61,490 nucleotides of DNA from Hymenobacter daecheongensis DSM 21074 (GTDB lineage: Bacteria > Bacteroidota > Bacteroidia > Cytophagales > Hymenobacteraceae). Of the stretch, positions 31,347-39,517 are shown piece by piece; position 1 is the stretch's first letter; every line of letters starts with the position of its first letter. The notes beneath the pieces are model-generated. The model ran no database searches. It was not told the DNA's origin and was given only the letters and a program-made list of their open reading frames with translations. Position numbers and translations under genes: made by a program. The DNA is taken from positions 1 through 61,490 of the forward strand of contig NZ_FQYN01000013.1 in NCBI RefSeq assembly GCF_900141805.1. Reading direction: 5' to 3'.

Positions 31347-32082
31347 CACCGCCGCTCTTCATTTTGCTGAATTTCCCCTTCAACCCGCCGATTTTACGGC
31401 TTCATTAGGCGCTACAGTCGTGGTGGCCCCGCATCCCGATGATGAATCGTTGGGCTGCGGCGGGCTGCTGGCACTGCTGCGCCGGGCCGGGCAGCCGGTG
31501 CATACGGTGTTGGTAAGTGATGGGACGATGTCGCACCCCAATTCGCTCCGGTTTCCGGCCCCGGCCCGCCGGGCGCTGCGGGAGGCCGAACTGCGGGAGG
31601 CACTGGAAATTTTAGGAGTTGAAACCGCTCAGACGCTGCATATGGGCCTGCCCGATGGTGCCGTGCCCACGGCTAAAGCCACTGGCTTCGCGGCGGCCGT
31701 GGAGCAGCTTTCGGCTTACCTGGAAGCTCACCAGCCCCAAACCCTGCTGGTGCCCTGGCGGCGCGACCCGCACCCCGACCACCGCGCCACCAGCCAGCTG
31801 GTACACGCGGCCTGCGCCCGCCTCACCGCGTCCCCGCGCCTGCTAGAGTACGTGGTGTGGGCCTGGGAACGGGCCGACCCCGCTGAGCTGCCCCAGCCCA
31901 GCGAGGTGCGCGGCTGGCGCCTGGATATTTCATCGGTAGTAGCATTAAAGCAGCAGGCAATTGCCGCTCACCGCTCCCAGCTGCTGCCCATCATCGACGA
32001 CGACCCAGCCGGCTTTCAGCTCTCGGAAGGTATGCTGGCCCACTTCGCGCAGCCATTTGAGGTGTATCTGGAAGCCGTATAG
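31339..32082 (+). CDS. PIG-L family zinc-dependent deacetylase
   Basis: Members remove acetyl groups from N-acetyl sugars attached to lipids or small molecules. The 247-residue form starts MPDTAALHFAEFPL. The metal motif is complete: APHPDDESLGCGG (His32, Asp34, Asp35, Glu36) and a second site in RRDPHPDHRAT. The start could also be ATG 31327, four residues earlier; 31339 overlaps the stop of the dehydrogenase gene. The context (glycosyltransferase, methyltransferase) suggests it deacetylates a sugar intermediate. Confidence 0.9.
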   Translation: MPDTAALHFAEFPLQPADFTASLGATVVVAPHPDDESLGCGGLLALLRRAGQPVHTVLVSDGTMSHPNSLRFPAPARRALREAELREALEILGVETAQTLHMGLPDGAVPTAKATGFAAAVEQLSAYLEAHQPQTLLVPWRRDPHPDHRATSQLVHAACARLTASPRLLEYVVWAWERADPAELPQPSEVRGWRLDISSVVALKQQAIAAHRSQLLPIIDDDPAGFQLSEGMLAHFAQPFEVYLEAV

Positions 32083-32118
32083 CATCGGGCATTGCTCTGT
32101 CCATTCCAACTTTTTCCC

Positions 32119-32718
32119 ATGAACGAAAACCAGCCCAATACTCTTCCGCCCAGCTATTTCGACGAAGTATACCGCGCCAATCAGGACCCGTGGAATTTTG
32201 AAACCAGTGCCTATGAGCGGGAGAAATACGCCACCACGATGGCCGCGCTGACCAAGCCGCAGTACGAGCACGCATTCGAAATTGGCTGCTCGCTGGGCGT
32301 GCTTACTGAGCAGCTGGCTCCGCGCTGCGGCCATTTGCTGGCCATTGATGTGGCCGAGGCGCCGCTGCTACGGGCCCAGGAGCGGTGCCGACATTTGCCC
32401 CAGGTAGAGTTTCAGCAACGCCGGCTGCCCGAGGAATTTCCGGCCGGCCAGCACTTCAATTTGATTGTGCTGTCGGAGGTAGGCTACTATTGGGCCCTGC
32501 CTGATCTGAAGCGATCCGCTGCCTTGTTGCTGGAAGCGCTCAATCCCGGCGGTCAGCTGCTGCTGGTGCACTGGACGCCTCCGGTCCACGACTATCCGCT
32601 TACCGGCGACGAGGTTCACGATTTTTTTCTGCGAACCGCCACGGCCACCGGCCCCTTGCGCCTGCTCAATAACCAGCGCCACGAAACCTACCGGCTCGAT
32701 TTGCTGGAGAAAATCTAG
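32119..32718 (+). CDS. NodS-like SAM-dependent methyltransferase
   Basis: A 199-residue class I methyltransferase. The N-terminal block SYFDEVYRANQDPWNFETSA with YEREKYATTMAAL is the hallmark of the NodS family (N-methyltransferases of lipochitooligosaccharide synthesis). The SAM-binding motif is FEIGCSLGVLTEQLA, then LAIDVAEAPL. It follows the PIG-L gene after 36 bases. Its stop TAG at 32716-32718 shares the palindrome CTAG with the stop of the convergent glycosyltransferase. Confidence 0.9.
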   Translation: MNENQPNTLPPSYFDEVYRANQDPWNFETSAYEREKYATTMAALTKPQYEHAFEIGCSLGVLTEQLAPRCGHLLAIDVAEAPLLRAQERCRHLPQVEFQQRRLPEEFPAGQHFNLIVLSEVGYYWALPDLKRSAALLLEALNPGGQLLLVHWTPPVHDYPLTGDEVHDFFLRTATATGPLRLLNNQRHETYRLDLLEKI

Positions 32719-33953
32719 CTAACTGGTACTGCCTGCCTGCTCTCATGGCAGGCTACCTGCTGGCGCAGCTCCGCTACAGCGCAGCTCAGTGGCACCAATG
32801 GCCAGCGTTGGGACCGGCCGGCCTGGTCTTGCTCCTGCTGCACCCACGCCCACAGCTCTCCGAAAGCCGCCATCTGGCGCAGCCGCTGGGCCAACAACAC
32901 GATAGAAATGCCTAGGCGCTCCGCCAATATCGGCACGGTGAGTTCTGATGGGAGCGTCTGGGCCGGGGCAGAAGACAATAAGGTTTGCTGCCAGAATTGG
33001 CGCAGCGCGCGGCGGTCTTGCCAGCCGGCCAGCAATTGCGCCGCACCTTCTACCATAGGCTCCCGCTGCTGCTCGTGCAGCGCCGACCATTGCCGTAGCT
33101 GCCACGAAAGCCCCACTTCTACGCGGCCCTCGTGCCGGTCGGAGGTGAAAACGCGCACGGCGGGGCTGTGGCGCACGCGCAAGTCGTGGCGGCACAGCGC
33201 CTGGTACAGCGCTTCATCTTCCAGATACGCTACTTCCGGCAGGCCGCCCACGCGCCGGTATGCCCGTGCCGTGATGGCGAAGCTGGCCCCGAAATGCTGG
33301 TGGTGGCGCGGCCAGGGGTCGGCGGGATTTGGGTCAATCAGGCTTTCGAGGCGGGCCCGCAGCAGGCGGTAGGCCGTATCGCGCAGGTGGTAGCGGCGCT
33401 CGGCGGGCCGGTCGTTGGCTTGGGGCGTAAGAATCCGGCCGCCCACGGCCTCTGCCTGATGGGTGCTTATCTCGGCCAGGGTGGCGGCCACCCAGGTGGG
33501 CGCCACGCGGGTATCGCCATCGGTGCTCAGGATGACGCCCTCCGTGGCAGGCACCAGCTCCAGGCGGCGGCAGGCTTCATCCATCAGCAGGCGGCGAGCC
33601 CGACCCACATGGGCCTGGGCGGGCGGCAGCGTGATTTCGCCCACATGCAGCGCCAGATGTGGATGCGCGGCGGCAAAACGCCGGGCCACAGCGGCCGTCT
33701 GGTCGTGGCAATTATTGGCCAGCACGATGATTTCGTAGCTATCCGGGGGCAGCGGCTGCCCTGCCAGATCGGTTTGGGCGGCCAGCGCGGCCAGCGTATG
33801 GGGCAGGTTTTCCGCCTCATCCTTCACCGGAATGATGATGGCCGCCTGCAGCGCGGGCCGGGGCAGCGTGGCAATACGCCAGGTATCGGCCAAAACCAGG
33901 GCTGCCGTGGCCTCTTGGGCAGCATGAAAGCGGAGCGGGGAGACGTGGTCCAT
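32715..33953 (-). CDS. Family 2 glycosyltransferase
   Basis: A 412-residue GT-A-fold enzyme. The nucleotide-sugar motifs are AAIIIPVKDEAENLPHTLAA and the DGD metal motif in ILSTDGDTRVAP (145-147). An acceptor-side YLEDEALYQAL segment is followed by a helical C-terminal part of about 110 residues. No membrane helices are seen. It converges on and shares its stop codon with the NodS-like gene, so the four genes from 30147 form one locus with two transcription units. Substrate unknown. Confidence 0.88.
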   Translation of the reverse strand: MDHVSPLRFHAAQEATAALVLADTWRIATLPRPALQAAIIIPVKDEAENLPHTLAALAAQTDLAGQPLPPDSYEIIVLANNCHDQTAAVARRFAAAHPHLALHVGEITLPPAQAHVGRARRLLMDEACRRLELVPATEGVILSTDGDTRVAPTWVAATLAEISTHQAEAVGGRILTPQANDRPAERRYHLRDTAYRLLRARLESLIDPNPADPWPRHHQHFGASFAITARAYRRVGGLPEVAYLEDEALYQALCRHDLRVRHSPAVRVFTSDRHEGRVEVGLSWQLRQWSALHEQQREPMVEGAAQLLAGWQDRRALRQFWQQTLLSSAPAQTLPSELTVPILAERLGISIVLLAQRLRQMAAFGELWAWVQQEQDQAGRSQRWPLVPLSCAVAELRQQVACHESRQAVPVS

Positions 33954-34096
33954 CAGGAGCCTTTACGCCGAACTTAGCCCCCAGGATGAGCGAACGGAGC
34001 TTTTCTCGGCTGGAGCGCCGGGAGCGGCGAGTGAATCCACAAGCTGCTCAATCGCTAATCCACTGTTTACCTGATGATTTGTTCTTTACAAATGCG

Positions 34097-35263
34097 CTAA
34101 AATGCTTCGCCGATGCTGAAATAAATACCGGAAGAACCGTTCAGTCCACGGCCGTAGTCGAAGCGGATGTTGAGGCGGTCGGCGCGGTTGAACTTGAAGC
34201 GGATACCAGCCCCAGCGGTGGCTTTCAGGCTATTTTTGCCTAAATCGGCCAGGGTGTTGCCCACCTGGCCGAGGCCGCCGAACAGCACCCCGTTGAAGCG
34301 CCCGATGAGACGGCGGCGCAGCTCGGCCTGCACGGCCAGCAGCTGCCGGTCGCGGTAGCGGCCGTCGTAGTAGCCGCGCATCACTTTGTCGCCGCCCAGG
34401 TTAGCCAGCTCCCGGAAGGGCACCGTACCTGCATTGAACTGCCCGACCAGCTGCGTGGCCAGAATGGTTTTATTATCTGGGTCCAGAGGCTGAAAGTGGC
34501 GGACATCAAGCAGGTAGCGGCTGAAGCGGAAGTCGCTGCCCAGAGGTGCGCCGTTGAAGTAGCTGCTCAGCTCCAGATAGTTGCCGCGGTAAGTGCTCAA
34601 AATATTGTCGCGGCCGTCGTAGAGCAGCGAGGGGCCGATACCGGAGATGAAGGTATTCTGCTGGTATTCGCGGGCGGCGCGCTCCAGCAGCCGACTGGGC
34701 CGCTGCCGGGGCGTATCCTGGTCTATATTTTCCTTCACCTGCACGTCACGCAGAGAGGTGGCGCGGTATTGCAGCCCCACAAACAAATTGCGCCGCACCT
34801 GCCGCAGCACCCGCTGGTTGAAGATGAGCACTTTATACTGAATAACGGACTTGTCAGCGGCGCTGGTGGCCGGGCCGTAGCCGTAGTAGTTGATGGGAAA
34901 CTGGTAGTAGTTGCTCACCTCGCCGGTCAGCAAAAACCGTTCGCCGGGCGTAAACAGGTTGTGCGTGAGCTGCACCAAGCTCTGGTTGCGCTGGGTGCGC
35001 CAGGCCAGCAGGCGGGCGTTGGATTTGCGCACCGTGCTGTCTTGACCAAAGCGCCACACCGGCAGCACTGCCAGCCCGTAGCCTAGACCGGTTTCGGGCT
35101 GCGAAAACACAATCGGGAACGGAATGAAGCTGGGCTTGTCGCGCTTGGTTTTGGCGGCCACGGGGGCGGCCGTGGCGGGGTCGTCGGGGCCGGGCGGACT
35201 GGTTTGGGCGCGGGCGGCGGGGGCTAGCAAAACGAGTAGCAGGCAGGCGTAGAAAAGGCGCAT
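34097..35263 (-). CDS. Outer-membrane beta-barrel protein (BamA/TamA-barrel-like), copy 1
   Basis: A 388-residue protein with a signal peptide (MRLFYACLLLVLLAPAARAQ), then a Lys/Pro linker and a barrel domain: FIPFPIVFSQPETGLGYGLA, YYGYGPATSAADKSVIQYKV, SLLYDGRDNILSTYRGNYLE, and a closing FDYGRGLNGSSGIYFSIGEAF ending in the C-terminal Phe typical of outer-membrane barrels. No POTRA domains are seen. The pattern fits the C-terminal part of the bacterial surface antigen (D15) family. It is a paralogue of the next gene. Confidence 0.85.
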   Translation of the reverse strand: MRLFYACLLLVLLAPAARAQTSPPGPDDPATAAPVAAKTKRDKPSFIPFPIVFSQPETGLGYGLAVLPVWRFGQDSTVRKSNARLLAWRTQRNQSLVQLTHNLFTPGERFLLTGEVSNYYQFPINYYGYGPATSAADKSVIQYKVLIFNQRVLRQVRRNLFVGLQYRATSLRDVQVKENIDQDTPRQRPSRLLERAAREYQQNTFISGIGPSLLYDGRDNILSTYRGNYLELSSYFNGAPLGSDFRFSRYLLDVRHFQPLDPDNKTILATQLVGQFNAGTVPFRELANLGGDKVMRGYYDGRYRDRQLLAVQAELRRRLIGRFNGVLFGGLGQVGNTLADLGKNSLKATAGAGIRFKFNRADRLNIRFDYGRGLNGSSGIYFSIGEAF

Positions 35264-35360
35264 AGGCAATGACAGGAGAAATGGCAGTCTCCGCAGGAAG
35301 ACGCTATAAAGGCGGAAGGTACGGCTTTGCCTGATACCTGAAACTGCTTTTACCGAACGC

Positions 35361-35396
35361 AAAAAGGCTCTTCCAACGCATTGGAAGAGCCTTTTT
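35361..35396 (-). terminator. Terminator between the two barrel genes
   Basis: A perfect 16-bp stem with core GGCTCTTCCAA/TTGGAAGAGCC, CGCA loop and A5/T5 ends lies 19 bases after the 35415 stop. It separates the duplicated genes into independent units. Confidence 0.88.
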
Positions 35397-35414
35397 GGAG
35401 ATAATAGACCCGTT

Positions 35415-36632
35415 TTAGAAGGCCTCGCCCACGGCGAAGATAATGCCCGAGTTGCCGCCCGAGCCCACGCCGTAGTCGAGGCGGATGTTGAGCCGGTCGC
35501 GGCGGTTGAAGCGGAAGCGGCCGCCGAAGCCGGCCGCTACTTTAGTGCCATCCAGGCTATAATCCGACAGGTTGCGGCCCACCTGGCCCACGGCCCCGAA
35601 CACGGCCCCATCGATGCGCCAGAACAGCTTCTGCCGGATTTCGGCCTGCACCGTCGTGAACTGCCGGTCGCGGAAGCGGGCTTCGTAGATGCCGCGCATC
35701 AGGTAGGCATTGTTGTAGGCGGCCCCGCCCAAGGTAGCGCCCATGCCGCCCAGCTCGCGGAAGGGCACATCGCCGGAATGGTACTGGCCCATAAACTGAG
35801 CGGCCAGAATGGTATTGGTGGAGCCGAAAAGCGGCCGGAAGTGGCGGGCATCTAGCTGGTAGCGCGTAAACTGGTCGTCGCTGCCCAGGGCCGAGCCATT
35901 GAACAGCACGTGCGCATCCACGAAGTTGCCGCGGTAGGTGGCCAGCACGTTGTCGCGGTTGTCGAAGAGCAGCGCTGGGCCGAGGCCGGAGCTAGTGGTG
36001 CCATTGCGCTGCTCCAGGGGCAGCGGATCATAGACTTTAGCCGCGTTGCCCGATTCGCCACCATCCTTCAGCTCCACGTCGCCCAGGTCGGTGAGGCGGT
36101 AGCGCAGGCCCACAAACAGGTTGGGCGCCACTTTTTTCAGCACTTTCTCATCAAATACAATGAGCGGGTACTTAATCGTGACCTCGTCGCTCTTGCGGGT
36201 TTCGTTGCCGATGCCGTAGTATTTGAAAGCCAGATCGTAGTAGCTCAACTCGCCCGAGAGGAAGAATTTTTCCTCCGGCGTAAAGATGTTGTGCGTGAGT
36301 TGGAGGGTGGTCTGCTTCTTCTCCGAAATCCAGCCAATCAGGCGGGCGTTGGACTTGCGCACCGCCGTATCCTGGCCAAATCGCCACACCGGCAAAATGG
36401 CCACGCCCCCCGCGAAGCCGGTTTCCTGCTGATAGAAGGCAATAGGCACCGGAATAAAGCTCGGCCTTTTGTCGCGGCGCGGGTCATCGTCGGCCGCTTT
36501 GGGCGGCGCGGCAGCACTTGGGGCGGCAGGCGCAGCCACGGCGGCGGAAGGGTCGGCCGCGGCGGGCGCGGTTTGGGCATGAGCCACTGAGGCCAGCAGG
36601 CCCAGTGTCAGCAAGGAGTAAAGGAAGCGCAT
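35415..36632 (-). CDS. Outer-membrane beta-barrel protein (BamA/TamA-barrel-like), copy 2
   Basis: A 405-residue protein with a signal peptide (MRFLYSLLTLGLLASVAHAQ), an Ala/Pro linker of about 30 residues, then the same barrel as copy 1: FIPVPIAFYQQETGFAGGVA, YYGIGNETRKSDEVTIKYPL, LLFDNRDNVLATYRGNFVDA, and the C-terminus GVGSGGNSGIIFAVGEAF. Both copies keep VWRFGQD...VRKSNARL near the start of the barrel. Tandem duplication with a terminator between them suggests divergent regulation. Function unknown; transport or lipid insertion is possible. Confidence 0.85.
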   Translation of the reverse strand: MRFLYSLLTLGLLASVAHAQTAPAAADPSAAVAAPAAPSAAAPPKAADDDPRRDKRPSFIPVPIAFYQQETGFAGGVAILPVWRFGQDTAVRKSNARLIGWISEKKQTTLQLTHNIFTPEEKFFLSGELSYYDLAFKYYGIGNETRKSDEVTIKYPLIVFDEKVLKKVAPNLFVGLRYRLTDLGDVELKDGGESGNAAKVYDPLPLEQRNGTTSSGLGPALLFDNRDNVLATYRGNFVDAHVLFNGSALGSDDQFTRYQLDARHFRPLFGSTNTILAAQFMGQYHSGDVPFRELGGMGATLGGAAYNNAYLMRGIYEARFRDRQFTTVQAEIRQKLFWRIDGAVFGAVGQVGRNLSDYSLDGTKVAAGFGGRFRFNRRDRLNIRLDYGVGSGGNSGIIFAVGEAF

Positions 36633-36744
36633 AGATGGGAAGGTTTGGCAGACAAAAAGTCCAACAACGACGGCGAGGCGGGCAGCCCGGCCCGGCGGCG
36701 GTTGTTTGTTTTTTTCTGCTAACGCAGCCAGTAGCCCTACGGTT

Positions 36745-37650
36745 TTAGCGCCCCCCGGCCAGCACCATCGACAGCACCCCGGCCAGCATAATCCACTTGC
36801 ACCAGGCGCTGAGGCGGGCGAAGTCGCGGCGGCGGTCGGCGCGGGCCAGGTGGCGGCCCAGCAGCAGCAGCGGCATCAGCACGGCCAGCAGCAGCCAACT
36901 CCCAAACAGCCAGTGCCGCTGCTGCAGCGCCGCCCCGGCCGCCCCGCCCACAAATACCACCAAACTCAGCAGGAAAAAGCCCGCCACCCACTTCGTGCGC
37001 ACTACGCCCCACACAATGGGCAGCGTGCGGCACTCGTGCTGAGCATCGCCGCGCATATCTTCCACATCCTTCACTATTTCGCGCACCGTGGTCAGCAGAA
37101 ACGCGGCCAGCGCGTAGCCCCACACCGCGGGCAGGCCTGTGCGCAGCTGCAGCTCGGGCAGCAGCACCAGCGCCGCCGTGAGGGTAGCAATGCTGAGGTT
37201 GCCGACCAGCGCCAGCCGCTTAAACCGGGCCGAATAGCCCCACAGCAGCAGCGCCGAGCCCAGATTTACCAGCCCCAGCAGCGGCAGCAGCAGGACGGCC
37301 ACCCCCACCCCGATGCCCGAGAGCAGCAGGTGCGCAAGCATGGCCCAGCGCCGGTTCACCACGCGCCCCACCACCAGCCGCTCCGGCCGGTTGATGGCGT
37401 CAATCTTCACATCGTAGTAGTCATTAATAATATAGCCGGCCGCCGCCACGCACAGGGCCGCCAGCGCCAGCAGCCCAAAGCGGCCGCTCAGCAGCGGGGC
37501 ATTCAGCAGGCAGACCCGCACCAGCGCCAGGCATAGCGCCATAATCAGCAGGTTGGGAAAGCGCACCAGCCGCAGCAGCGCCGGCCAGCCATCGGCGCGG
37601 GCGGGGCCGGGCGCGGGCGCAGAGGCGTGAGAGGGAGCGGCAGGCAGCAT
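36745..37650 (-). CDS. UbiA-family prenyltransferase (possible GGGP synthase type)
   Basis: A 301-residue integral membrane prenyltransferase with about eight helices. The first Asp motif is NDYYDVKIDAINRPER (Asn76, Asp77, Asp80, Asp84) and the second is KDVEDMRGDAQHECRTLP. This Bacteroidota branch is often labelled geranylgeranylglycerol-phosphate geranylgeranyltransferase; substrate is not provable here. An N-terminal Pro/Ala tail of 20 residues precedes the first helix. A CATCTTTG near-consensus box lies about 70 bases upstream. Confidence 0.9.
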   Translation of the reverse strand: MLPAAPSHASAPAPGPARADGWPALLRLVRFPNLLIMALCLALVRVCLLNAPLLSGRFGLLALAALCVAAAGYIINDYYDVKIDAINRPERLVVGRVVNRRWAMLAHLLLSGIGVGVAVLLLPLLGLVNLGSALLLWGYSARFKRLALVGNLSIATLTAALVLLPELQLRTGLPAVWGYALAAFLLTTVREIVKDVEDMRGDAQHECRTLPIVWGVVRTKWVAGFFLLSLVVFVGGAAGAALQQRHWLFGSWLLLAVLMPLLLLGRHLARADRRRDFARLSAWCKWIMLAGVLSMVLAGGR

Positions 37651-37762
37651 AACGGATACCAGAGAGAGAATAAAGCGGGCGGAATCGGGCCTTGACTAGG
37701 TTGGCCGCACGGCGTGGCAAAGATGGCAAAACCGGGGCGCAACCGCCCCGCCGGCCCCAAAA

Positions 37763-37792
37763 AGAAAGCCTCTCCAGGCGGAGAGGCTTTCT
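37763..37792 (-). terminator. Terminator after the cold-shock gene
   Basis: A 13-bp stem, AGAAAGCCTCTCC with GGAGAGGCTTTCT, and an AGGC loop are followed by TTT on the minus strand, 32 bases past the csp stop. Confidence 0.8.
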
Positions 37793-37823
37793 GACAAGCT
37801 ATAAATAACCTGGGTAGGCGAAC

Positions 37824-38018
37824 CTACACTTTCTTCACGTTGACGGCATTCACGCCCTTGCGGCCTTCCTGCGTCTCAAATTCCACGCGGTCATTTTGTT
37901 GGATCTGGCCCCCGTTCAGGCCGGTAACGTGCACGAAGAAGTCTTCCTTCGTCGTGTCATCTGTAATGAAGCCGTAGCCCTTCGACTCATTAAAGAATTT
38001 TACGGTTCCTGTTTTCAT
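37824..38018 (-). CDS. cspA: Cold-shock family RNA-binding protein
   Basis: A 64-residue OB-fold protein, nearly the whole length being the cold-shock domain. The RNA-binding motifs are KGYGFI (RNP1) and DFFVHV (RNP2). Such proteins melt RNA secondary structure and act as transcription antiterminators, which is of interest next to so many hairpin repeats. The leader upstream is unusually AT-rich (38019-38100), as often seen for cold-regulated genes. Monocistronic with its own terminator. Confidence 0.95.
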   Translation of the reverse strand: MKTGTVKFFNESKGYGFITDDTTKEDFFVHVTGLNGGQIQQNDRVEFETQEGRKGVNAVNVKKV

Positions 38019-38151
38019 GAAAAGAAAAAAAAGAATGAATGGATGATTGGGTAAATATAAAGGGATTTTACAAAATCACAATTCCATTTCCGTACGCTTC
38101 AGCTTCGCAAACCAGTGACGGAGCGCCTGTTATCTTTTGCCGGGCGGGCGG

Positions 38152-38640
38152 CTACGCCCAGGTCTGCTGGGTTTTCATCACGGCCTCGATCAACTCGCGC
38201 ACCGCGCCGTGGCCCCCGGGCCGGGCGGCCACATAGTTGCTGATCTGGTGCACGTCGGCGGCGGCATCGGCGGGGCAGGCGGCCACGGCGCAGCGGCGCA
38301 TCACCTCGATGTCGGGCATGTCGTCGCCCATGTAGGCAATGTGGGCGGGGTCGAGGCGGTAGGTGTTGATGTAGGTGTTGAAGATCTTCATCTTATCATC
38401 TACCCCCAGGAAAATATCGTGTACGTCCAGCGACTCCAGGCGCTTGCGCACGCCTTCTTCGTTGCGCCCCGAAATTACCACGATGCGGTAGCCGCGGCGT
38501 AGCGCGTGCCGAATGGCGTAACCGTCGCGGATGTGGAAAGCGCGGGCCTGCTCGCCGGAGTTCAGCGCCAGCAGCGTGCCGTCGGTCAGCACGCCGTCAA
38601 CGTCCAGAATAAAGGCTTTAATAGCGGACAGATCAGGCAT
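38152..38640 (-). CDS. kdsC: KdsC-type HAD phosphatase (KDO 8-phosphate phosphatase)
   Basis: Releases phosphate from 3-deoxy-manno-octulosonate 8-phosphate for LPS inner-core synthesis. The 162 residues carry HAD motif I FILDVDGVLTDG (Asp13, Asp15), motif II VISGR, and motif IV GDDMPD. The short length without a cap domain fits KdsC. The ATG at 38638-38640 is chosen. The frame stays open into the upstream word repeat (adding ISTSKNQH repeats), but that is repeat translation, not protein. Confidence 0.88.
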   Translation of the reverse strand: MPDLSAIKAFILDVDGVLTDGTLLALNSGEQARAFHIRDGYAIRHALRRGYRIVVISGRNEEGVRKRLESLDVHDIFLGVDDKMKIFNTYINTYRLDPAHIAYMGDDMPDIEVMRRCAVAACPADAAADVHQISNYVAARPGGHGAVRELIEAVMKTQQTWA

Positions 38641-38648
38641 GGATTTTT

Positions 38649-38766
38649 TAATGTGCTGATTTTTTGATGTGCTGATGTGCTGATTCTTTGATGTACTGAT
38701 GGGTTGATGTGCTGATGCTTCAATTAGGCCCCAATACATCAGCATATCAGCGCATTAGCACATTAA
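38649..38766. repeat. Inverted array of TGATGTGC words (kdsC-iscX gap)
   Basis: The left arm 38649-38718 repeats GATGTGCT, GATTTTTT, GATGTACT and GGGTTGAT-type words. The right arm 38733-38766 is complementary (ACATCAGCATATCAGCGCAT). It is the same word family as at 3564 and 39010. Confidence 0.85.
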
Positions 38767-39005
38767 GCCTTTTGATTGTCGCGCCACTCGTACACCCACT
38801 TGGCTTGGATTTGTTCCAGATGGCCCTCGTTGGACTGCTCGCGTGTGCCGGCAAAGTTGGGCAGGCTCATAATCCAGTCGAGCAGCTCGGTGAAGCGGAT
38901 GCGGTAGATTTTGGCTTCGCCGAATTCGTCGCCGAACTTCTCGTACAGCGCCATGGCAATGTCCTCGTGGTCATTCCACTGGATAGGGGGCTCGAAATGG
39001 GCCAT
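38763..39005 (-). CDS. iscX: IscX-family iron-sulfur assembly protein
   Basis: An 80-residue protein matching IscX (YfhJ), a small acidic helical regulator that binds the cysteine desulfurase and iron in the ISC system. Features: WNDHEDIAMALYEKFGDEFG, RFTELLDWIMSLPNF, then SNEGHLEQIQAKWVYEW. It is flanked on both sides by TGATGTGC word arrays and lies just after an ISC-type ferredoxin, the order seen in isc operons, although iscS, iscU and hscA are not in the window. The last bases overlap the right arm of the repeat. Confidence 0.9.
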   Translation of the reverse strand: MAHFEPPIQWNDHEDIAMALYEKFGDEFGEAKIYRIRFTELLDWIMSLPNFAGTREQSNEGHLEQIQAKWVYEWRDNQKA

Positions 39006-39009
39006 GTTT

Positions 39010-39125
39010 CTGATGGGTTAATTTGGTTGATGTGCTCATGTGCTAATGGAAGGATGCACTGCCAGCCTACCGGAACAACATCCTTGGCTTATACAATCAG
39101 CACATTACCGGATCAGCACATTAAA
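39010..39125. repeat. Inverted array of TGATGTGC words (iscX-ferredoxin gap)
   Basis: The left arm 39010-39048 (TTGATGTGCTCATGTGCTAA) and the right arm 39096-39125 (AATCAGCACATTACCGGATC onward) are complementary words around a 47-base loop. It fills the gap from iscX to the ferredoxin stop. Confidence 0.8.
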
Positions 39126-39458
39126 TCAATGGCCCAGGAATTCCTGCGTGGGTATCAGAATCACCAGATCCTGGCTGCCGCCCTGCACCACGCACTGGCA
39201 GCCCAGGCGCGAGTTGATGCGCGGATTCACGGCGCGGTCAATGAAATCTTCCTCCTTGTCGCTGATTTCGGGCAGGTCGTTTTCACCCTGCAGCACATAC
39301 ACGTGGCAGGTGCTGCACCCGCACACGCCGCCGCAGTTGTGCTGCAGCTGAATGTCGTTGTTCAGCGCTACGTCCAGCACCGACTCGCCCTGCGCCGCTA
39401 CGTGCGTCTGTTCGGGCTGGCCGTCCTGAAATTTAAAGGTGATGTTAACGACTTTCAC
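39126..39458 (-). CDS. fdx: ISC-type 2Fe-2S ferredoxin
   Basis: A 110-residue adrenodoxin-type ferredoxin. Cysteines 42, 48 and 51 in NCGGVCGCSTCHVYV, plus Cys87 in RLGCQCVV, give the C-x5-C-x2-C...C pattern of Fdx. It probably supplies electrons for iron-sulfur assembly together with IscX. The family start (VKVVNITFKF) requires GTG at 39456-39458. A longer frame from TTG 39521 would overlap the DUF2520 stop but adds a non-conserved stretch. Confidence 0.9.
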   Translation of the reverse strand: MKVVNITFKFQDGQPEQTHVAAQGESVLDVALNNDIQLQHNCGGVCGCSTCHVYVLQGENDLPEISDKEEDFIDRAVNPRINSRLGCQCVVQGGSQDLVILIPTQEFLGH

Positions 39459-39517
39459 AATGGAGGAGCTTGGGAAGGCAAAATGCGGGCACGAAGGTAC
39501 GCACCCCAGTTCCGGAA

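Noticed and set aside
38641..38745. N-terminal extension of the kdsC-like protein with ISTSKNQH repeats
   Set aside because: The extension is simple translation of the TGATGTGC word array, which happens to lack stops in this frame. The HAD motif starts only after ATG 38638-38640.
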